Origin: Cardiocondyla obscurior
Lineage: Eukaryota > Arthropoda > Insecta > Hymenoptera > Formicidae
Assembly (NCBI RefSeq): GCF_019399895.1
Contig: NC_091868.1
Coordinates: 5,891,593 to 5,955,592 of the forward strand
Length of the DNA: 64,000 nt
Direction of reading: 5' to 3'
Below, in pieces: positions 53,990 to 64,000 of the stretch. Under the pieces are notes generated by a model. It ran no database searches. It saw only the letters and a list, made by a program, of their open reading frames with translations, and was not told the origin of the DNA. Within the stretch, counting starts at the first letter, position 1. Every line of letters starts with the position of its first letter. Made by a program: the position numbers and the translations under genes.

Positions 53990-54605
53990 ACGTGTGAGAT
54001 ATATGAAGCTTTAAATTAATTAATATGTTCTAATCAAGTATCTTAATACAGGCAAGATTATGTTACATTAATGTATAAAGAAATTTTTATATAATAAATA
54101 GGTTAAAATAAAGATAAAAAACATCCGCGTTTTTTATCCGCGTCTACATTATATTAATGTAGACGTGCCAGTAAATAATTAAGATTAATAAAAAAAAGGT
54201 AAAAATTTTTTTTTAATAAAGATTTAATTTTAAAAAATTGATGCTTACATAAAAGTTGCTCCGCCGATGTATGATGCCTATCCGAGGCCTGCTCCTCCTC
54301 GGATGGGACGTGTCGAGTTATCCTTCCGCGTTTTTTAACTTTTATACTAAAGTTCTCAGCTGTCAAAACTAACATTTTGCATTAAATTGTTTACGATGAC
54401 AGTTGTATTCGTGTTCTAACTGGTATTATTGAGTGCTAACAATGTGGCACTCGCCATGTGGTGCATGTGGACATGTGCATTGTGCATTCCCACGCGCGAA
54501 CGGTTCCCACGCGTGCTCCATGCAACGGGACAAGTAACGCTGAGTGTCAAACAATTCTAATGTAATCGCTACGTAAGCTTGTCGATATATAACGAAGATT
54601 TAGGC
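53990..54605. promoter_or_regulatory. gap between VPS41 and NKIRAS
   Basis: It holds the end of VPS41, a perfect inverted repeat at 54141-54165, and the presumed NKIRAS promoter and 5' UTR. The 54430-54530 part is rich in CACGCG, ATGTGG and TGTGCAT words. No coding signal is seen. Confidence 0.4.
54141..54165. repeat. perfect 11-bp inverted repeat with 3-nt spacer
   Basis: CGTCTACATTA, spacer TAT, TAATGTAGACG. It is preceded by two copies of TCCGCG around a T-run (54124-54142). It is AT-rich in the middle and capped by CG pairs, and could be a short foldback relic or an RNA hairpin. Confidence 0.85.
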
Positions 54606-55301
54606 ATGGGGAAGACTACGAGAGTAGTCGTTTGCGGAATGAAAGGAGTCGGCAAAACAGCCTTGCTGGAGCAGCTTATATATGGCAATATCGATGCCAA
54701 AACGGTACGTGTCTAGGTTATATTGTCGTTAGGTGCCTTGCGCTTGTGAGCTCATAAAGACTATAATACGGAAATTATCAATTAACCGCAGGAGGTTCAT
54801 CCTACAATCGAGGACATTTACGTCGCTAATATTGAGACTGATCGGGGTACAAAGGAAAAAGTTAGGTTTTACGACACAGCTGGACTTGAATGTCTGCAGA
54901 GTAACATAAACAACCAGCAGCTTCCACGACATTATCTTGGCTTTGCCGACGGCTACGTCTTGGTGTACGACACCGGGAAACCGGAATCTCTCGATGTGCT
55001 TTTTCCCTTGAAAAAGGACATTGACAAGAACAAGGACAAGAAAGAGATAACTGTGATCGTGATTGGTAACCGGACAACTAAAGTCGATGCCACGTTGAAT
55101 AATTTAGAGAATACCGCGAACAAAGCGACAAACTGGTGCACTAGAGAAAAGATTAAGCATTACGAGGTAAACGTCATGGACAGGTCCACTTTGTTCGAGG
55201 CATTCGTATATTTATCGTCTAAGCTTAATCCTCCCACTAATAAAAGTACATTTCCGCAGTTGAGTATGGGTAGAAAGACCGTCAAGGTTGACACGCAGTG
55301 A
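54606..55301 (+). CDS. NKIRAS: kappaB-Ras-like small GTPase (NKIRAS)
   Basis: Small Ras-like protein of the NF-kappaB inhibitor-interacting family. In mammals it binds IkappaB and slows its degradation, and it also acts on Ral. Two exons, 54606-54704 and 54792-55301, give 202 residues, near the usual 191-192. The P-loop is G11-M-K-G-V-G-K-T18. The effector segment is PTIEDIY, and DTAGLE spans 61-66. LPRHYLGFADGYVLVYDT and KKDIDKNKDKKEI match the family clearly. Ras Gly12 corresponds to K13 and Gln61 to L65, as expected for kappaB-Ras, which is thought to sit in the GTP state. The guanine-reading motif NKxD is NRTT at 126-129, which is odd. There is no C-terminal CAAX box. The start is the first ATG, followed at once by the first beta strand. 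Confidence 0.9.
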
Positions 55302-56177
55302 TACTTAGAAATTTAATTAACGTTAATTCAAATAATGAGTCCCTTGTGAACTTTGTGCTCAGGTATAAAGGTTGGTCTACATAATTTATATTTTACGAGA
55401 GTCTATGATAGCAATCTGTAACGATGTTGTACAGCAGACGTTATGATTGTCACAGGGGACTTGCAATTGATTAATTGTAGACCAATCTGAATGACTATAA
55501 TCATGATTTAAAGCATTACGACTTATATAGATCAGTATATTTAACAGTAACTAAATGCTATAACGAAAATATGCTTCAAGATCTCAGTATGATATATATT
55601 TTTCTGTTTGTTTTGGATGTATGTGATATTAGGCTTGATGTACTTAATACGTGAGACGTATTCGGTATGTACTTACGATACCAACCATTTTGCTGGTTCA
55701 AAGCCTCATTTAATATTACATTTATTCGCTTAAATAAATGCAAAAATGCATAGCGGTCAAAACAAATTTATTAATTTATTATCTTATCTTTTATTTTACT
55801 TTTACTTTTAACTTATGTGATTGCACCGTTTTAAATATTATTTATAATACTTTAGTCATTTCTATAAAAATTTTAATTTTATACTATACAAATTTATATG
55901 AATCTCTTTTTTACGTACTTAAATTAATTGACTTAACTATACTGAAACTACAGTTTAGAAGCGTAATTATTATAAAAAATAATATTATGTACTTATATAA
56001 TTACAGTTGTGATTAATAATGATAAATTATTTATACAATAAAAATGTTATACAATTCTATAAAATGCAATAAAAATATTAAATTACACTAAATAAAATTA
56101 ATATTTTAATTAAATTAATATACTAATAAAAATAATAATAAACAGTAATTATATTGTACTTTTTTAAAGTCGTTATT
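55302..56177. other. convergent 3' region of NKIRAS and FA2H
   Basis: An AT-rich gap between the NKIRAS stop and the FA2H stop. An AATAAA at 55733-55738 on plus would give NKIRAS a 3' UTR of about 440 nt. I found no clear AATAAA on minus for FA2H. No coding frame is recognised; an open plus frame at 55738-56016 is AT-rich and unconvincing. Confidence 0.5.
55733..55738 (+). terminator. candidate poly(A) signal of NKIRAS
   Basis: AATAAA in the TTAAATAAATGC context, about 430 nt past the stop codon. Confidence 0.45.
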
Positions 56178-58277
56178 TTACCATTTTAACGGCTCGTTTA
56201 GTTTTCGGAGACTTAGATTTGTTTTAAGTATTCGATCCCATAATTCGGTAGTGACTCCAAATCCTGCAAGGAGTAATAGTTAATTTAAAAAATTATTAAT
56301 AATTAATAGACAGTATTAACGGTGATCTTAATTACCTTGTTCGTGATGTACAAAGTGATGATAATTGTGTCTTCTTTTCATTGTGTATAAATAAGATCCT
56401 GCCAACGGTGCTCCGTTATGCAAGTAATAATGTATTAAGTCATAACTTAAGTAGCCTATAATAGACATTATCAATTACTTAAATAATTTATTTTAATATC
56501 TTTCAATGCAATATAATTTGTGAATATTTAATACCGCACCTATAACAGTACCAGCGGCGACAAGATAAACTATTGTTAGTGGAAATATCGACTTGTAAAT
56601 CTGCCAGACAACTAACGCGACAAATAAACTTAGCGTCGGTGGAAAAACCAATCTTCGTCCGTCCAATGGTGCCTGTTTATACACACATAAATTATTTTTT
56701 TTTTACAAACGCATAATTGGCAAAATTAATACATACAGTTTTAAAGGTCCGTGACTTTTTTTTTACCTTGTGATGACTTCCGTGAAACATAAAATGCATC
56801 GTGATTAGGAATTTTGAATTATGCGGCGGCTTAAAGTGAAATATTTTTCGGTGAACGAAATATTCTAGGACAGTCCAAATAAATAATCCCAAAACGAAAG
56901 GCGGTAAAATATTCTGCACTGTAGTCACTAAAATAAAAAAAAAAAAACAATACATATTACGTGAAGTTTACGTAGGATTTACATTGTAAAAATGCGCATG
57001 ATACTGTACGACTTACCGATGTTTGTGGAAAAATTCAACATGTAGCCCATGTAAAGAAAATACATAAATACGGGTATCCAGACAATTGGCAAAACGTACC
57101 ATGGTGTTACCGAGAGTATCTCCAATATTTCTGATTGGAAATATCGAATTGGCCGATTTACTGGCAGGTTCACCCATTCCCAATATCGATCACCCATGTA
57201 ACCCACTTGCCATAAGATCGGTGCATTCCAGTTTATCAGATTCTGAACACAATGTTCAATTTTACGTTATGTTAATTATAAAATATATATTTTTTTCTTT
57301 TTAAATTTTATACATTCGATTTTTAGGGTTTGACGTCGTTTGAAGGGATAATTTAGTTTCCCAGGCATCGACATACAAAAATATTACATAATATCAAACC
57401 GGACAGGCCAGGTTTTATAAGTTATCTTAACTTTTTTTTTTTTTATCTGTACACCGTGGATAGCTTTCGTAGAATCGCGATAAATTTAAAGATAAAGCAA
57501 ATCCTAGATAAATCTGACATATTACGTACAGTTCGTCGAATACTTTATATTTATCGAGTGCAAAAATAACTACGTTGTAATATGTCACTTAAAATTTTGT
57601 TTCTCATTGCAATTAATTACTTCTTTTAAGCAAAGTTCTATTTATAGCTTTCTGTGCGTAACAGTAGAATATATTAACGGAATTAGAACATTAATAAGTA
57701 CATATGTGAAGTGTGTGTTTAAAAAATTACACGGCAATTATGAATCTGCTGAATTTGACGTACAAATTATATGTTATTAATTCGATCGTGTAATTAATCT
57801 ATTATTATTCATCTGAAAAAAAAACATTATTTTTTTCTTTATATTCAATTCTTTTTCAAACATGCAAATACATGATGCAACGTGCGTATGTAATAACTTT
57901 TTGCAGTAATATAAACGTTATTAATTTTTTTTCATTTATAAACTACTCACTTCGTATTCATTATATCGCTCTTGATGTTGCACGGCAAACTCCTCGAGAA
58001 GATAGTAGGCGGACTTGGAGTGAGGATTTTTTGCTAATTCCTTGTCCAAGGCTTGATCCTTGAGTCGCTCGAGCGTTATTTTCCCACCAGGATGATAATT
58101 CAGAAAATTCTGAATATTGTAAACGCGATCGCGATATTTGACGAGGAACTCCATCGACTCATTTCGCAACACGTTATCACCACGTTTTTCCGTATTTAAC
58201 TCGTCCGTTTTATAAGTGGTTTTATCTATGCTTTTCGAACGACATGTTTCACTGAAGTTCTCGCCTTGAATGTCCAT
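56178..58277 (-). CDS. FA2H: fatty acid 2-hydroxylase
   Basis: ER-membrane di-iron hydroxylase that makes 2-hydroxy fatty acids for sphingolipids, using an attached cytochrome b5 domain as electron donor. Six exons join in frame: 58277-57951, 57242-57017, 56927-56767, 56672-56540, 56455-56336 and 56263-56178, giving 350 residues against about 372 in human. The cytochrome b5 domain covers about 40-100, with haem ligands expected at H62 (HPGG) and H86. WQVGYMGDRYWEWVNLPVNRP follows. Hydrophobic segments alternate with the histidine clusters of the family: HRKIFH (210-215), HFMFHGSHH (229-237), HYYLH and HNYHHFVHH. The tail FGVTTELWD is typical. ATG 58277 is preceded by a long pyrimidine run, so a short upstream intron or a later start cannot be excluded. 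The gene converges with NKIRAS. Confidence 0.93.
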
Positions 58278-61200
58278 CGTGAAAAAAAGAAAAAAAAGAA
58301 AAAGTAATAATAAATAAAAAATAGACTAGTTACGTGCGTGATGTAAGAGTCCGTGCTCACCGTGCACTCCAGTGCATTCTACTAAATAGCTGACGTTATG
58401 TGACTCGGTAATTCACTATACAGATAAGATTTTGCCGTATATGTTACGTGGGAGGGTACGATGATCACATTAGGTCTCGTAAACAGCGACACTATCGTGC
58501 CAAACGTAGTATCGTAGTGATAATCAAGATTTGCACGTGTATAATGAAAAGATACGGAATATCTATATACCTATATATTACATTAAAGCCACACTAATTC
58601 ATTAAACGATAGGCGCGATAAAGTACGAGCATGCATTGCACAGTGTTCACTGAACATTAAGAGTCAAGGTCTTATAATCAAAGAACATTACTTATTATAT
58701 AGATTATGTTATAGATTTCATCTCTTCAAGAGTAAAAGCATGCGAATGATCTTTACCATAAATCTTTTATTACGGATTCACAATTATTCAAAACGAATTC
58801 GAGGTCTGTTAAGAAATAAATGTCAGAGCGTTTTTCGGCACAAATTTGACGTAAGACACATTCAATATTTCTCGAGGAACACTGAGAATATTGAAAGGCA
58901 ATGTAACTTTCGGCAATAAATAAGCTTTTATTTAAACGTTTTGAATCTTGTGTACACTGTGTTCTAATAAACGCCTAAAGTATCAGTCACTAAAAGTACT
59001 GCGACAATGCTCAAGAATACGAGGACAAGTTGCAACTTGAGCATTTACCGCGCTATCAAAAACGTACATATTTGTGTCGAGCAATTAAATATAATTGGAA
59101 GTACTTGTTTACAAATAGATAAATGATGTCGCCACACATAAGAATTCAATGAGTTAATTTAACAAATTAAAGTAAAATACTCGCCGATTCCTTTAATGTT
59201 AACATATACATATACATATATGTAACTAAGGAAAAATTTCGTAGGACAGAGAGAATCTCTTCTCCAACAAGGGGGTGCACGTAACTGAAATTTCAGTAGC
59301 CTCTAAGACAGAGAACTATCCAACATTAATTATATCATTTATAACTATATGTACATATCACTTCGAGGATTTACCGAGCGCGTCGGACACAAACGGTTCA
59401 AGCAAACTCTCGCACCGAACCGAGCTGTACACGGAAACGAAGGGATAAGCGTATTTCTGTGTGTTTAACGGTGCCATTAAAGTTTTTTAGGAGATAGGCC
59501 AAAAAAAGTTCTTATTCAATCTTTGAGACGTTGAATTGTTAAGGATAGCCTTACGACTTGTAAATACACGCGCGCAAAGTTCGATTCGAGAAAAAAAGAA
59601 TCTCGCGTGATGATGACATGATTGCAGATGTTTCTTAATCCTTAACAAGTGGAAGAAGTTGACACAATTAGTGATAGAGATCTTCTCCGCTTCTCTCACG
59701 CATACATATATAGATATTTTGTTAGATTCTTTGTCAGATTCTTTTTCTAGTGCGTCCCATGAAGCTGATGTCAAGGCTGATTACTTTTGTTAGTTCTCTA
59801 ATGAATGTAAGAAAATCGCGACTAAAAAATTATTAACCAAGATTAATTTCAATTCGCTCTGAATTTACATGAAACCTAAAAGATAAAATAAGTTATGTGT
59901 ACCTTTTTTTTATTTTTACTATATCTCTCTTATTGCAATAAATTTAAGAAAATGATAGATTAAATTTAAAAAGAGAAAACAAATCACTCTTTGAAATAAA
60001 TACACTGCGTATTGTATGTAATGAGCGTTGTTTCAAGTTCTAATTAAAATTAAGTTAATAATACAAAAATGATGCTCCTTGCATCTAAGATGATGTAGAA
60101 CGATCTCGGACGGTATGTAATATAAAGTTTCAACTTAAAATTGAAATTATTTAGATTTAAATAAACGTTTGTCGTTTTTTCTTTCTTTGTTTCATGTTAT
60201 ATTCAACCAACGTTATCTTGTCAATTTCCTTCGGAACGATGAATAACTATCGCTTATCGCAAAACTCATATTTGTAGAAAAAGAACAGTTTGCGCAACCG
60301 CCTATACATGTCCGCTTTTACATAATTTCTAAGTTTACGTCCTTCGTGCACGAAGAGAAGGATAATACGCATTTAATAAAAAAATAGGGAGGGAAGAAAG
60401 TAAATAGATACGAATGTATGTCATCACTATTCTAAGCGATTCGAAAAATAGGTACCTCGCGAGGTATCAATTTAGATGCGATTTATGGCGCAAACGCCAC
60501 GAGTTACTATTTACAATGGCACACACGCGTTACGCATTCGTTTCATCGAATTCGTAATGTCATTAATATAACGATCGCCCTTACTTTACATTCCGTGCCG
60601 TCTCTCCCTCGTAATCTCAACGCAAAGCTGCGACGCGCACGCTCACGCAGCACCGATCACTAATTTGACCTTCTCTTGGCGAATTAATCTCGGCACTGCG
60701 TTACATTCTCGCCGATTCGTGCGACTAATCGATCGCGGTATGCTATTTAACGTATGTATGTACAATATAAGTAAGATAGAGGATGATCAATGGTGGTGTT
60801 TTTCCCGTGGAACGCATCTACGCGCACGGAAATCTCATGATGAACTCTCGAATTCTTCTTTTTTTTTTTTTGTTCTTTCTTTTAACATTATTGACATTAC
60901 AGTTATTCGACAGACATAGACATCTCTACATCAATATATCGTTTACATTGTTTCACGGATGAGAGGGAGCGAGACTCGGCATACCGACCACACGTTGATC
61001 ATCCGTTCTAGCGCGGAATCGGCATATAATATCTCCGTACCCAAAAATAGCTGGACCAGCCAAACGATGCTGATTAACGTCCTGCGCGCAAAGAGTCTAC
61101 TTCCCGAAAGAAAACTCTGTCAATCTAGCAATTAGCGGAAGGTTCTTCTCATCTCACGCGACACGATGCCAAGTTCATCCTACCAGCATAGCCTGCACCG

Positions 61201-62795
61201 GTATTGTATTATATTTCGTCGAATCTTATCGAATGTCACAATGGCACCGCGCAAATTCGTCTGGAGAAATCAACAATAAAAAAATCTGAGGTTTCTGACA
61301 TTTTAGGTAAGTTAATGGTATCTCGTAGCAATCGTAGCTAACGACAATGTAAGCGTACTTGGATTAAAAGAAACAAAAGTTCAATGGCGGTATCAGAATT
61401 AATAATCAGCTTCATTAATTGCCAATTAAAAACATAATTTAGGTATCAAATCATTTACCAAACTGAACACTGAAAGTATTATAATGTAGATTTAATCGAC
61501 TATGTTTCTTTTTTATTTTCTTTCCGTTTCACGACTAATTAATTTTTTTAATCAAATATGTGAAAGTATATCTGTGATTTTTTTTTATTAAAAAGAAATT
61601 AAATTTATTTAAAAAATGCATCATCAAGCAAGCATAAAATTTAAAATTTAATGAAAAGATTAATTTATTTAAGATATATATTTTTTTGCAAAATAATTTT
61701 AGAAGCAAGGTCGATCGATTCTGAGTTGCCATGACATGTATAAGGTAAAACCTCGAGAAACCGAAAGTATACATTACACCATATAGAAAACAGTGAACAA
61801 ATTGACAAAACTACGTATAGCTAACGATTCGACTACGTTGAATTTTATTGTCTAGTTTCTCCAACCGTCTCCCTTCTTCTTAGATCAAACTATCGATCTA
61901 CTTTAAAAAAATCGCACTTAATTAAAATCGAATTGACACGGACGAAAATCAAAGATTCCATACCCGATCGTCTTCATTTCACGCGATACTAAAAAGCCAG
62001 AACACCCTATTCTCTCTTCTATTTTTTTTATCCGCTATATACGTCTATCGTAATCCATCTGGTGATTTTGGGAAGTGTGGTATGCGACGGTAAAGCTCGA
62101 ACGCCGGACTGTCGCAACGCAATTGGTCGTTCTTTTGCGCTACACCTCTAAAATGTATTCCAAATTACATATTGCTTCTAATGACGTCGCGATTCGACAG
62201 ATTGAGCTCGACTTATAACAAATTCTCGGCTTACCCTATATCCATCTAACGCAGAGTCAAGTATACGAGAAAAGCAATGAACGCACTTTGCTTTTCGATT
62301 AAATGGACAATAAGTGAACGCGGATATTCTCTGCTAAAATCTTGGAAAATATATAAATCATAAAATTTAGAACTGCTAAGAGTTTCATTTTAATACGATT
62401 AATACAATTATCACCATGTGTTGGAAAGAGTTTTAATTAATTTTGTGTTTGCCGCTCACTTATTGTTCACTTGTGATATTTTCGATTTTAAAAACGCACA
62501 GCGCCATGAAAGATTAATAATAATTATAGATATATAAAGACGAAACTTTGGAAAACCTTTACATTATGCTAAAACGTTCTTAAAAAATTTAATTCTCTTT
62601 TAAAATCGGAATACTTTCTACAATTATCAAATAATTTTTCAAATAAAAGGTGAAGTAAGACAATACATACATAATACGTATGTGAGTAACATAATTATGT
62701 ATAACATAATAATAGTTGGGTCTTTATATATATATAATTTTATTTTACCGTACGGTTTACGGAAAAATAAAACCGGTTTTGTTCATTATGCGTTT
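58278..62795. other. non-coding stretch: FA2H promoter and possible long 3' UTR of the next gene
   Basis: No trusted reading frame occurs in 4.5 kb. The part nearest 58.3-58.6 kb should hold the FA2H promoter. The rest lies just downstream of a minus-strand terminal coding exon (stop at 62796) and may be its 3' UTR. On the minus strand it contains two TGTACATA Pumilio-type sites (59348-59355 and 60757-60764) and several AATAAA words, for example near 58764. This reading is inference; some or all of it may be intergenic. Confidence 0.35.
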
Positions 62796-62948
62796 TTAAA
62801 AGTTCATTACTTCCATTTTGAAGGCCCTTCCCTTCATCGCTTTATTTGCCATTTGATTCATAGACGGTGCGGCATTCGTGTCATCGTCGCTATTAATATC
62901 TTCATCTTCTTCCGGGAAGTCCTCAAGCCGATCGTGATATTCGTCAAG
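62796..62948 (-). CDS. acidic terminal coding exon of an unidentified gene (partial)
   Basis: The minus-strand acceptor TTAAAATTTCAG (AG at 62950-62949) opens a 51-codon frame in phase 0 ending in TAA. The peptide starts LDEYHDRLEDFPEEDEDINS, continues DDDTNAAPSMNQMANK and ends KMEVMNF. The acidic run followed by a basic, Met-rich tail looks like a genuine protein C-terminus rather than chance. I do not recognise the family. The upstream exons are not visible: a good donor at 63491-63490 exists, but its phase-0 frame meets a stop within nine codons, so the partner exon is probably beyond the window. Confidence 0.55.
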   Translation of the reverse strand, partial: LDEYHDRLEDFPEEDEDINSDDDTNAAPSMNQMANKAMKGRAFKMEVMNF

Positions 62949-63159
62949 CTGAAATTTTAAATAACTTATTTATTAAAAATTCATGAATCAGCTGAGGAGA
63001 TCAAAGGTCGTAATCTTGACTTTTGGAATAAAAATATAATGAAAAGTATCTTGAAAAGAACTCGTAAAGAAATAATAAAACATAAAATGTTTATTTCGAT
63101 AAAATTCAAAACTTTTAAATAAAATATATTTTTAAGTTCTCGGTATTTCTTAAAATAAA

Positions 63160-63192
<33 letters not shown>

Positions 63193-64000
63193 ATAAACTT
63201 TATAGGTTTATACAAAATAGTCTGCTTTTGAGCTGTTTGCTTTCTTATTTCCGCGCGATGAAAAGACCAGTTGGACAAGGACTTAGAATGATTTATGTGA
63301 ATACGTAATTCGATAGTTGACAGACCACTTCTAATTCTCAATCGATCAATTGCGCCGTGCTCTACATACATGAGAATTTCTGAAGCTTCATTCCCGATGA
63401 AGGAATCACAACGTGAATCCTGATCAGAAATGCCGATTGTCATGTTTGACATGCTAGTCAGGCCAAACTTCAAGACAGAATGCGTACTTACCGAAAAGAA
63501 GCGTGATAATTCATTGCATTAAGTGAAATGTAGATTAGTAGTTTTTCGCGACAAGAACCGATATGAAAATATTTGAATGACTCAACTATCCTCTTTACAT
63601 AATTAACTTTTGTAATTTGTGTTGATTTCAAATTTTATTAATTTGATAATATAACATAATATTAAATTTAAAAAATGTATACTACGGTGGCATTTAAAAG
63701 ATGACATAAATTTAGATAATAGAACAATTTTAACACATTATCTAATCGTTGTACAGGAAATTCCAAAAAAGTTTTTTAATACCATCGTATCTTTTTTTTA
63801 TAACTTTTATCTTCTTTCACAAAGATTTAAAAGATCTGATCATGCATGATATCGATAATGATAATAACACATTTTGAAGAGCATATTAGATTTCCTTAAA
63901 TTGGGAGAATATTTTATTATTGAATCGTGCAGTTTAATTAATCAGTCTTAAACGAACTTGAAATGCAATTCAATGCATCGTAAGAGAGAAAGATAGAGAG
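62949..64000. other. presumed intron of the gene ending at 62796
   Basis: AT-rich DNA with a 28-nt A tract at 63163-63190. A minus-strand open frame of about 107 codons (63473-63150) runs into the A tract and starts with no ATG at its beginning. I do not recognise it. A strong minus-strand donor (TTTTCG|GTAAGTACG) ends a possible exon at 63492. Confidence 0.35.
63163..63190. repeat. poly-A tract of 28 nt
   Basis: The longest uninterrupted homopolymer seen in the window. There is no clear retroposed body next to it on either side. Confidence 0.9.

Noticed and set aside
63150..63473. 107-codon minus frame next to the 28-nt A tract
   Set aside because: No ATG at its start, it includes translated poly-T, and no acceptor precedes it; likely intronic. 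Kept only as context for the 62796-62948 exon.
1..64000. CRISPR arrays, bacterial-type operons, tRNA or rRNA genes
   Set aside because: No regularly spaced direct repeats, no tRNA A/B box pair that I could pick out, no rRNA core sequence. Spliced genes show this is eukaryotic nuclear DNA. A tRNAscan-SE run would settle the tRNA point.

Overview
This is a 64 kb piece of an animal nuclear genome, most likely an insect and probably a hymenopteran. Genes are split by short introns (about 70-200 bp) with GT/AG borders. Non-coding DNA is AT-rich with poly-A/T tracts but also unusually rich in CpG. The five recognised proteins are standard metazoan housekeeping or neuronal proteins. The order assignment rests on composition and general impression only; no search was possible.

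Layout. Positions 1-42,250 contain no protein gene that I can recognise. Within this stretch, a plus-strand cluster of well-formed exons lies at about 8.6-9.56 kb (donor after 8795; exons 8885-9013, 9103-9412 and 9525-9563). It looks like the 5' end of a gene whose remaining exons I could not find, so the following 32 kb may be a very long first intron or an intergenic regulatory desert. Another possible first exon ends at a good donor after 4196, inside a CpG-rich block (2.9-4.2 kb).

Positions 42,261-58,277 are gene-dense. In order they hold DLAT (minus), the E2 subunit of mitochondrial pyruvate dehydrogenase; a ninein/Bsg25D-like centrosomal coiled-coil protein (minus); VPS41 (plus), a HOPS tethering subunit; an NKIRAS/kappaB-Ras small GTPase (plus); and FA2H (minus), fatty acid 2-hydroxylase. 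I could reconstruct every exon border in these five genes. In each case the joined length is a multiple of three: 482, 1138, 846, 202 and 350 residues. The ninein-like gene and VPS41 are head-to-head across 977 bp. NKIRAS and FA2H converge on about 0.9 kb.

Positions 58.3-62.8 kb contain no reading frame I trust. They lie downstream of an acidic terminal coding exon on the minus strand (62,796-62,948) and could be its long 3' UTR plus the FA2H promoter. The rest of that gene lies at higher coordinates, probably outside the window.

The genes do not form a pathway; their neighbourhood is ordinary eukaryotic gene order. I found no CRISPR array, operon, tRNA, rRNA or intact transposon. The more unusual items are a duplicated exon 3' end at 9 kb, a stop-free 105-nt intron inside the DLAT lipoyl domain, a kappaB-Ras with a degenerate guanine-reading motif, several perfect palindromes, and a repeated GC hairpin element.
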